This document shows, piece by piece, positions 55,077 to 64,000 of a DNA stretch of 64,000 nt. Position numbers and translations under genes: made by a program. Every line of letters begins with the position of its first letter. Within the stretch, counting starts at the first letter, position 1. The notes beneath the pieces were generated by a model. The model saw only the letters and a program-made list of their open reading frames with translations. It had not been told where the DNA came from and did not search any database. The DNA comes from Oceanobacillus caeni (GTDB taxonomy: Bacteria > Bacillota > Bacilli > Bacillales > Amphibacillaceae), in the NCBI RefSeq assembly GCF_019037185.1, contig NZ_JAHHXM010000001.1:1-64000 (forward strand), given 5' to 3'.

Positions 55077-55276
55077 TTTAAAAGGTACTTAACCATTCCC
55101 ACAATAGGTGTTAGGAAAACTTATCGATCTAAATCATTAACAGTATATGTAAATATTTTTGATTAAGCAATCAGGATAGGGTTCTTATTGTTCCACATTT
55201 TACCTAAAATAAAACATGAAGAGCGCAAAAAAGAGCCTACTACCCTTTAAAAAGGATAACAAGCCCTTTATCTCTT

Positions 55277-56287
55277 TCATAATGCAATGGAGGTCTTCTT
55301 GGTTTCCATTGGGTGTGATTGATTTGCAAGTTCTTGAATCTTGGCCATCTTACCGATATCCAAATTCCCGCCACTTACAATTACTCCACAATGCCTGGAA
55401 TGTATCTTATCATTATGGGCAAACAAAGCGGCTAATGCAGCTGCTCCAGCACCTTCCATTAATGTCTTGTTTCGTTCAAGCATATAGACTATTGCCGATG
55501 CTATTTCTTCATCCGTTACGGTTACGACATCATCTACATAATTTCTAATAATCGGCAGTGTTAATTCACCAGGTTCTTTAACAGCTATCCCGTCAGCAAT
55601 GGTTGATACTGTATTTAACTTTTTCACCGAATTACTGTGATAACTTTGAAAAATAGCAGGTGCACCGCTCGCTTGTACACCGATCACCTTAATATTTCTA
55701 TTCACGTGTTTTGCGGCAACGGCAACGCCACTTATTAAACCCCCTCCGCCAATTGGCACGAGAATGGTATCTATTCGATCCTCTTGACGAAGCATTTCCA
55801 TAACCATCGTTCCTTGACCAGTCATGACATCATAATCGTCAAACGGATGAACATAAGTAGCTCCAAGTTCCTTTTGATGCTCAACAGAAGCCTTATATGC
55901 TTCTTGAAAACTCTCTCCAGTAAGTACGACATCAGCCCCATAATTTCTAGTAGCATTTACTTTTGCTAATGGAGTTCCCTCAGGCATAAATATAGTTGCT
56001 TTTGCTCCTAATTTTCTAGCAGCAAGAGCTACACCCTGTGCATGATTTCCTGCTGAAGCAGTGATAACTCCCTTTCTTAACTGGGATTTTTTCAATTGCA
56101 TAAGCTTATAACTTGCTCCACGGAACTTAAATGCACCAGTTTTTTGTTGGTTTTCCATTTTAAAATAAACATGCTTTCCTAATAAATTATCTGTTGTTGC
56201 TGATGTTAATAGTGGTGTACGGTGAACAATATGCCCCAAACGCTTCCAGGCGTTGTGGACTAACTCACCTTTTAGGCAATCCCCAAT
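55277..56287 (-). CDS. ilvA: Threonine/serine dehydratase (PLP), probable ATT start
   Basis: PLP enzyme that deaminates threonine to 2-ketobutyrate, feeding isoleucine synthesis. The PLP lysine lies in TGAFKFRGASYK and the phosphate-binding loop is PIGGGGLISGVA. No regulatory ACT-like domain is present, so it is the short type (~336 aa). The first standard codon, TTG 56239, would drop residues that normally precede HRTPLL and has no ribosome site. AAGGAG (56297-56302) lies nine bases before an in-frame ATT at 56287 that restores them. It closes the ilv-leu operon. Confidence 0.85.
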   Translation of the reverse strand: MGDCLKGELVHNAWKRLGHIVHRTPLLTSATTDNLLGKHVYFKMENQQKTGAFKFRGASYKLMQLKKSQLRKGVITASAGNHAQGVALAARKLGAKATIFMPEGTPLAKVNATRNYGADVVLTGESFQEAYKASVEHQKELGATYVHPFDDYDVMTGQGTMVMEMLRQEDRIDTILVPIGGGGLISGVAVAAKHVNRNIKVIGVQASGAPAIFQSYHSNSVKKLNTVSTIADGIAVKEPGELTLPIIRNYVDDVVTVTDEEIASAIVYMLERNKTLMEGAGAAALAALFAHNDKIHSRHCGVIVSGGNLDIGKMAKIQELANQSHPMETKKTSIAL

Positions 56288-56355
56288 TAAGTCACACTCC
56301 TTAGTTTTTAGATGAATTATATTTCATAAAGTATGGTCTAACGTTCTTTTAAAAC

Positions 56356-56943
56356 CTATGCTTGTGTTGCTTCTTCGTATGCTTTAATTTTATCTTCATT
56401 CAATAAAGTTAAAGCAATGTCATCCCATCCATTGATCAATTTTTCTTTATGATAAGAAGGGATATCAAAATGTACGGCATTTCCTTCGTCATCCTGAATT
56501 TCTTGTTTTTCCAAATCAATCGATAGATAAAAAGCACCGTTTTCTGCTTCTTTCATCCATTCTGTAATTTGGCTCTCTTCCATTTTAATCAAAATTATGC
56601 CATTTTTCAAAGCATTGTTATAAAAAATATCCGCAAAGCTTGGTGCAATGATTACTTTAAACCCGAAATCAAGTAATGCCCAAGGTGCATGTTCACGAGA
56701 AGAACCACAACCAAAATTCTCACCCGCGAGTAAGACGGACGTTCCAGCAAATTGGGATTTATTTAGAGCGAAATCCTCTCTTTTATTCCCATTATCATCA
56801 AAACGCCAGTTATAAAATACAAATTGACCAAAACCTGTTCTTTCAATACGTTTTAAAAATTGTTTCGGGATAATTTGGTCTGTATCAACGTTTGTGCGAT
56901 TTAAAGGAAAAACCAATCCTTTATGTTCTTTGATTGCTTCCAT
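56356..56943 (-). CDS. leuD: 3-isopropylmalate dehydratase small subunit
   Basis: Swivelling domain subunit (195 aa) of isopropylmalate isomerase, acting with LeuC in leucine synthesis. Signatures: NVDTDQIIPKQFLK, GENFGCGSSREHAPWAL and KNGIILI. Normal length. It starts 13 bases after leuC ends and is followed by ilvA. Confidence 0.96.
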   Translation of the reverse strand: MEAIKEHKGLVFPLNRTNVDTDQIIPKQFLKRIERTGFGQFVFYNWRFDDNGNKREDFALNKSQFAGTSVLLAGENFGCGSSREHAPWALLDFGFKVIIAPSFADIFYNNALKNGIILIKMEESQITEWMKEAENGAFYLSIDLEKQEIQDDEGNAVHFDIPSYHKEKLINGWDDIALTLLNEDKIKAYEEATQA

Positions 56944-56956
56944 TGCTAACTACCCC

Positions 56957-58369
56957 CTAGCTCAATACTCCAGATTTGAATTTACGAACATCAACGAAAT
57001 GTCCTTCTACTGCAGCAGCTGCTGCCATTTCAGGACTTACAAGATGTGTACGAGCACCATTACCTTGCCTTCCTTCGAAGTTTCGGTTAGAAGTTGATGC
57101 ACAACGTCCTCCTGCCGGAACAATGTCATCGTTCATTCCTAAACACATACTACATCCTGAATCACGCCATTCAAAACCTGCATCAATAAAGATTTTATCA
57201 ATACCTAGTTTTTCTGCTTCTAGTTTCACAGTAAATGATCCTGGAACAACGATTGCTTTAATACCATCTTTCACTTTTTTACCTTTAATAATTTCTGCAG
57301 CATTTTGCAAATCTCTTAATCTAGAGTTGGTACAAGAACCAATAAATACATGATCGATTTCAATAGAAGTGATTGGTTGATTTTCCTCTAATCCCATATA
57401 CTCTAGTGCACGTTTGACATCTTCTTTATGTTCTTTTACACTCTCTAAACTTGGAGTAGTTCCACTAATTGGTACACACATACTTGGATTGGTTCCCCAA
57501 GAAACTTGTGGCTCTACTTCTTCTGCATTGATAACAACCGTTTTGTCGTAAACAGCATCTTCATCCGTTGCTAGAGCTAACCATTCTTCGGCTTTTTTAT
57601 CGAAAGCTTCCCCTTTTGGAACATACTCTCTACCTCTCAAGTATTCTACCGTCTTTTCATCCGGACTAATTAGACCTGCTCTTGCTCCACCTTCAATAGA
57701 CATATTACAAACAGTCATACGGCCTTCCATAGAAAGGTTACGAATCGCTTCACCTGTATATTCCATGACATATCCTGTACCAAATTTTACGCCAAATTTT
57801 GCAATAATAGCCAAGATTAAATCCTTCGCTGTTACGCCTGGACCTAGATCGCCTTTAACATGTACATTTAACGTTTTTGGTTTTTCTTGCATCAACGTTT
57901 GTGTGGCAAGAACGTGTTCTACTTCACTTGTTCCAATACCAAATGCAAGGGCTCCAAATGCTCCATGGGTGGATGTATGACTATCTCCACAAACGATTGT
58001 TTTACCTGGCTGTGTTAAACCAAGCTGTGGACCTATAACGTGAACAATCCCTTGGTCAGGATGAAACATATCTGCCAACTTAATACCAAAGTCTTCACAA
58101 TTCTTACGTAGTGTTTCCATTTGCTTTCTAGAAATCTCGTCTTTTACAACATCTCTATTTTTTGTCGGTACATTGTGGTCCATTGTTGCAAAAGTTAAAT
58201 CTGGTCTACGTACTTTTCTATTATTTAATCTTAACCCTTCAAAAGCCTGTGGCGATGTAACTTCATGTACTAGATGTTGGTCGATATATATTAAATCTGG
58301 TTTATCCTCTTCTTGATGAACAACGTGTTTTTCCCAGATCTTTTCAATGACTGTCTTTGGTTTACTCAT
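56957..58369 (-). CDS. leuC: 3-isopropylmalate dehydratase large subunit
   Basis: Aconitase-family catalytic subunit (470 aa) with a 4Fe-4S cluster. Probable ligand cysteines are in IGSCTNSR and [36 protein letters not shown] is the aconitase signature. GGAGGCGA precedes ATG 58369 ([10 protein letters not shown]), so the longer frame is rejected. It lies between leuB and leuD. Confidence 0.96.
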   Translation of the reverse strand: MSKPKTVIEKIWEKHVVHQEEDKPDLIYIDQHLVHEVTSPQAFEGLRLNNRKVRRPDLTFATMDHNVPTKNRDVVKDEISRKQMETLRKNCEDFGIKLADMFHPDQGIVHVIGPQLGLTQPGKTIVCGDSHTSTHGAFGALAFGIGTSEVEHVLATQTLMQEKPKTLNVHVKGDLGPGVTAKDLILAIIAKFGVKFGTGYVMEYTGEAIRNLSMEGRMTVCNMSIEGGARAGLISPDEKTVEYLRGREYVPKGEAFDKKAEEWLALATDEDAVYDKTVVINAEEVEPQVSWGTNPSMCVPISGTTPSLESVKEHKEDVKRALEYMGLEENQPITSIEIDHVFIGSCTNSRLRDLQNAAEIIKGKKVKDGIKAIVVPGSFTVKLEAEKLGIDKIFIDAGFEWRDSGCSMCLGMNDDIVPAGGRCASTSNRNFEGRQGNGARTHLVSPEMAAAAAVEGHFVDVRKFKSGVLS

Positions 58370-58445
58370 AAATCTCGCCTCCATTCATACTTACCGTTTC
58401 TCTTGGCAGATAAAAATCTCCTCCATCTGCGTTAAGCGCAACTAA

Positions 58446-58485
58446 GGCCTTCCTTCGCCTAACCAAATAGAGAAGGCCATGTTTT
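58446..58485 (-). promoter_or_regulatory. Hairpin between leuB and leuC
   Basis: AAGGCCTTC and GAAGGCC arms inside the operon, without a strong T run on the minus strand. Possibly an mRNA-processing or stability element. Confidence 0.4.
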
Positions 58486-58503
58486 CTTATTACTTTATAC
58501 ATT

Positions 58504-59571
58504 TTATTTTAAGTATTCTAATACAGCATTTGTCATCTCAATAGTTCCCACTTGATGACCATTTTTAATTGCCAAATCAGCTGTATGATATCCTTCTTCT
58601 AAACAAGCATTCACAGCACTTTCGATTTCTTTTGCTTCCTCATCTAATCCAAACGAATGTCTTAACATCAAAGATGCGGAAAGAATTATCCCTAATGGGT
58701 TTGCTATTCCTTTTCCCGCAATATCCGGAGCCGATCCATGAACTGGTTCATATAATCCTACTCCATCTGTTCGAACACTTGCAGAAGGTAACATTCCTAA
58801 TGATCCAGTAAGTACTGATGCTTCATCACTTAAGATATCTCCAAATAAATTTTCCGTTACAATAACATCAAATTGACTTGGACTTGTTATCAGTTTCATA
58901 GCGGCTGCATCTACTAATAAATGTTCTACTTGAACGTCAGGATATTCCTTTGCTTTTTCTTCCACTATTTCTCGCCATAGTCTACTGGATTCTAAAACGT
59001 TAGCTTTATCAACCGATGTAAGATGTTTATTACGAATTCTTGCACTCTCAAAGCCTTTTTCTACAATTCTCTCAATTTCTTCCCTCGTATAAAGAAGTGT
59101 ATCTACTGCACTATTTCCGTTATCTCTACGTTCACGAGGTTCACCAAAATATAGTCCGCCGGTTAATTCACGGATAATTAAGATGTCACTACCTTCAATG
59201 ATTTCCTGTTTTAGAGGGGATGCATGAAGTAATGCCTTAAATCCTAGGATTGGTCTTAAGTTAGCAAATAAACCGAGTGCTTTTCTTATTCCTAATAGAC
59301 CTTTTTCAGGACGAATATTTGGTGAGACAGTATCCCATTTCGGACCACCAACAGCTCCCAATAGAATAGCGTCTGCATTTTGACATGCTTGAACTGTTTC
59401 TTCTGGAAGAGGAATACCGTGCTGATCAATAGCATCTCCACCGATTGCATGTTTTTCAAAAGTAAATTCATGATTATATTTTTTTGCTATTGCTTCTAAT
59501 ACTGCTTTTGCTGATTCCATGATTTCTCTCCCAATTCCATCCCCTGGAAGAAGTACAATTTGCTTTTTCAT
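58504..59571 (-). CDS. leuB: 3-isopropylmalate dehydrogenase
   Basis: NAD-dependent dehydrogenase/decarboxylase (355 aa) of leucine synthesis. Signatures: LLPGDGIGREIM, RELTGGLYFGEPR (substrate arginines), the NLFGDILSDEASVLTGSLGMLPSAS motif and GLYEPVHGSAPDIAGKGIANP. It is separated from leuA by 421 bp containing family B and A repeats, which is unusual within this operon. Confidence 0.96.
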   Translation of the reverse strand: MKKQIVLLPGDGIGREIMESAKAVLEAIAKKYNHEFTFEKHAIGGDAIDQHGIPLPEETVQACQNADAILLGAVGGPKWDTVSPNIRPEKGLLGIRKALGLFANLRPILGFKALLHASPLKQEIIEGSDILIIRELTGGLYFGEPRERRDNGNSAVDTLLYTREEIERIVEKGFESARIRNKHLTSVDKANVLESSRLWREIVEEKAKEYPDVQVEHLLVDAAAMKLITSPSQFDVIVTENLFGDILSDEASVLTGSLGMLPSASVRTDGVGLYEPVHGSAPDIAGKGIANPLGIILSASLMLRHSFGLDEEAKEIESAVNACLEEGYHTADLAIKNGHQVGTIEMTNAVLEYLK

Positions 59572-59625
59572 GACGTCCCCCTAAATCTACTAATCCACTC
59601 GTGCCTCCGTTTTATTAATCTAGCA

Positions 59626-59653
59626 ACCGTCCAGAGACTAGCGAGGCTTTCTT
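59626..59653 (+). repeat. Family B repeat fragment, copy 4
   Basis: ACCGTCCAGAGACTAGCGAGGCTTTC resembles the CCAGGGACTAGCGGACTTCC part of the neighbouring copy 2. Partial and weak. Confidence 0.45.
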
Positions 59654-59702
59654 TATGAGATAAGAAAGTATAAAACTTTGACGTATTTAATTTTCTTACA
59701 AG

Positions 59703-59915
59703 ATTAGCCACGTCCAGCTCCAGCGCCCAGGGACTAGCGGACTTCCCTCACCTCCGTACGATAAAGAAGACTTGCCGATTGGTGAAACCAGAGGCTTAGT
59801 CGCACTTATACCCTTGTGGTGAAAGTCAACATCGGCTCACTCCGTTCGCCGCGTTTCCTTTATCTCCTGCGGCTCAGTCCAGTCCGTACGTCCCTAACCG
59901 GGCGCTTGCGCTTTT
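59703..59915 (+). repeat. Family B repeat, copy 2, interrupted by family A
   Basis: GCCACGTCCAGCTCCAGCG to GGGCGCTTGCGCTTTTG, inverted relative to copy 1 at 9726-9879. Between CCGTACGATA and AAGTCAACATCG, contiguous in copy 1, about 60 bp of family A-like sequence are inserted. It lies between leuA and leuB. Confidence 0.82.
59762..59821 (+). repeat. Interspersed repeat family A, copy 7 (nested, truncated)
   Basis: ATAAAGAAGACTTGCC at its left end and TTAGTCGCACTTAT inside match family A; the right half is missing. It sits inside a family B element. Confidence 0.7.
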
Positions 59916-59925
59916 GTTCTATAAA

Positions 59926-59963
59926 TGCCGATAACGCCACTTTTTTGTGGCGTTTCATCGGCA
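59926..59963 (-). promoter_or_regulatory. Long hairpin between leuA and leuB
   Basis: TGCCGAT...CGCCAC and GTGGCG...ATCGGCA arms with a T/A loop, 30 bases after the leuA stop. No T tract follows on the minus strand, so it is more likely an mRNA-stability or attenuating structure than a full terminator. Confidence 0.6.
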
Positions 59964-59992
59964 AACACCCGCTTAATGGAGTGGTTAGATTA

Positions 59993-62561
<2,569 letters not shown>

Positions 62562-62610
62562 TTATTCTCCCTTTCCTATTTCAATAATTAGTCTGTATTT
62601 ATATTAATAT

Positions 62611-63129
62611 TTAAAATATTAATGCATTCATTTCTTGAACGTTTTCCGGCTGTCTTCCTCTTTGGAAAGCCGTTACTCCCGTTCTAGTTAATTCTTTAAT
62701 TCCATAAGGTTTTAATAAATCAATAAGTGCGTCTATCTTTTCAGGGTTACCTGTTACTTGAATGATCAAGCTATCTTTACTTACATCAATGACACTTGCA
62801 CGAAACGGAGTAATAACTCCTTGAATTTCTGCACGATTTTGACTAGAACTTCCGACTTTGATTAGTGCTAGTTCTCTCGCTACAATTGCTTTATCCGTAA
62901 TATCAGTAACTTTCAAAACATCAATTTGTTTGTTTAATTGTTTGGTTAGTTGTTCTAATTTCTGTTCATCACTAACCTCTACAACAAATGTCATTTTAGA
63001 AATTCCTTCTGTTTCAGAGGGACCTACCGAAATACTTTCTATATTAAATTGACGTTTTACCATCATACCTGTAACACGATTTAATACCCCGCTACGATTT
63101 TGTACAGTAGCTGTTATAATCCGTTTCAT
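62611..63129 (-). CDS. ilvN: Acetolactate synthase small (regulatory) subunit
   Basis: ACT-domain subunit (172 aa) that confers valine feedback on the catalytic subunit. [36 protein letters not shown] is the ACT signature. GGGGTGA precedes ATG 63129, which overlaps the ilvB stop (ATGA), so translation is probably coupled. The longer frame to 63189 is inside ilvB and rejected. Confidence 0.94.
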   Translation of the reverse strand: MKRIITATVQNRSGVLNRVTGMMVKRQFNIESISVGPSETEGISKMTFVVEVSDEQKLEQLTKQLNKQIDVLKVTDITDKAIVARELALIKVGSSSQNRAEIQGVITPFRASVIDVSKDSLIIQVTGNPEKIDALIDLLKPYGIKELTRTGVTAFQRGRQPENVQEMNALIF

Positions 63130-64000
63130 CTTGTCACCCCGATCATTTCGTGGTTCCCTGTACCTGGTGCAACCATCGGAAATACACATTCTCTTTTGAC
63201 AACACGACAGTCAACAACAACAGGTCCATTATAAGAAAATACGTCTTCTAGAACCTTTGGTACATCATCTTCATTATTTACTCTGACCCCTTTAACTCCA
63301 TAACTTTCTGCAAGTTTAACAAAGTCTGGATTTTCAGTTAATAATGATTCTGAATATCTTTCTTCATAGAATTTTTCTTGCCATTGTCTTACCATACCAA
63401 GTGCTTCATTATTAATAATGATGACTTTGACTGGTAAGTTGCGTTCCTTAATAACGGAAAGTTCTTGCAATGTCATTTGAAATCCACCGTCACCCACAAT
63501 GGATACAACTAGTTCATCGGGTCTACCAAGCTGCGCTCCAATTGCAGCTGGGAATCCAAATCCCATTGTTCCTAGTCCTCCGGAAGTGACCCATTTATCT
63601 GGATTATCAAATTTATAAAATTGTGCAGCCCACATTTGATGTTGCCCTACATCAGTTGTTACAATTGCTTCACCATTAGAGGTTTCATATACTTGTTCAA
63701 TTAACCATTGTGGTGAAATTAATTCTTTAGAACGATCATACCAAAGTGGATAATCTTCCTTCTTAGACTTAAGTGAATGTAGCCATTCATCATGGTTAGT
63801 AGACTTAACATTAACATCTAATAATTGTTTAAGAGCTTCTTTTGCATCCCCTACAACTGGAATTTTGGTTTTAATGTTTTTCCCGATTTCGGCTGGATCA
63901 ATATCGATGTGTGCTACTTTTGCGTTTGGTGCAAAATGTTTGATAGCTCCTGTTAAACGGTCATCAAATCTTGCCCCAATATTTATAAGCAAGTCACATT
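63126..64000 (-). CDS. ilvB: Acetolactate synthase large subunit (5' part outside window)
   Basis: ThDP enzyme joining two pyruvates, or pyruvate with 2-ketobutyrate, at the head of branched-chain synthesis. About the C-terminal 290 residues are present: [34 protein letters not shown], the ThDP motif [17 protein letters not shown] with NN in [15 protein letters not shown], and the usual ending CVFPMVAPG. The frame is open to the window edge. A leader T-box, if any, would lie outside. Confidence 0.95.
   Translation of the reverse strand, partial: CDLLINIGARFDDRLTGAIKHFAPNAKVAHIDIDPAEIGKNIKTKIPVVGDAKEALKQLLDVNVKSTNHDEWLHSLKSKKEDYPLWYDRSKELISPQWLIEQVYETSNGEAIVTTDVGQHQMWAAQFYKFDNPDKWVTSGGLGTMGFGFPAAIGAQLGRPDELVVSIVGDGGFQMTLQELSVIKERNLPVKVIIINNEALGMVRQWQEKFYEERYSESLLTENPDFVKLAESYGVKGVRVNNEDDVPKVLEDVFSYNGPVVVDCRVVKRECVFPMVAPGTGNHEMIGVTR

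Overview
The window looks like chromosomal DNA of a low-GC, spore-forming member of the Bacillaceae, probably near Oceanobacillus, Virgibacillus or Ornithinibacillus. This rests on AGGAGG-type ribosome sites, frequent TTG/GTG starts, B. subtilis-like genes (ytaF, cvfB, yyaL, ydjO-like, IDEAL and LCP proteins), a purine riboswitch and many interspersed repeats. The genus is an inference. No rRNA or tRNA gene was seen. Most genes lie on the minus strand.

Layout. 1-200: the 5' end of a truncated transposase gene. 300-4160 (+): class D sortase, LCP cell-wall ligase and a lipoprotein class B PBP, a cell-surface block. 4190-9420: IDEAL protein, P-loop ATPase, YdjO-like protein, a divergent LysR regulator/YeiH exporter pair and a HAD phosphatase. 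10070-14660: cheA-cheW, an AtoE-type transporter and a flavodoxin behind a Fur box. 14900-25660 (-): a sugar locus with ABC importer (no ATPase), LacI regulator, ThuA-like protein, two Gfo/Idh/MocA oxidoreductases, a TIM-barrel isomerase, a DUF624 protein and a GH13 glucosidase. LacI-type operators precede the importer and thuA. 25960-33040: acyl-ACP thioesterase, purine permease with guanine riboswitch, CNNM/CorC-type protein, ilvD and a CDF transporter. 33300-38160: ferritin-like protein, AEC transporter, a SEC-C pseudogene, yyaL and a 7Fe ferredoxin.

38320-43125 holds topB, split by a 2.6-kb group II intron whose exact removal restores a 724-residue topoisomerase III. 43300-48480 holds ytaF, an SDR with no recognisable catalytic Tyr/Lys, a second AEC transporter, a candidate 320-nt structured RNA with its own promoter and terminator, cvfB, and a frameshifted HAD gene. 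After a 52-bp tandem hairpin array comes an oligopeptide ABC operon (oppDF-BCA order) with a MITE-like insertion that rewrites the end of oppF. The window ends with the branched-chain operon ilvB(partial)-ilvN-ilvC-leuA-leuB-leuC-leuD-ilvA; the last gene probably starts at an ATT codon.

Three interspersed repeat families stand out. Family A (7 copies, all in one orientation, two subterminal hairpins, always preceded by ATAA) looks like a non-autonomous IS200/IS605-type element or a stand-alone guide-RNA-like element. Family B is a roughly 150-bp GC-rich element, one copy of which is interrupted by a family A copy. Family C is a 256-bp MITE-like element with terminal inverted repeats.
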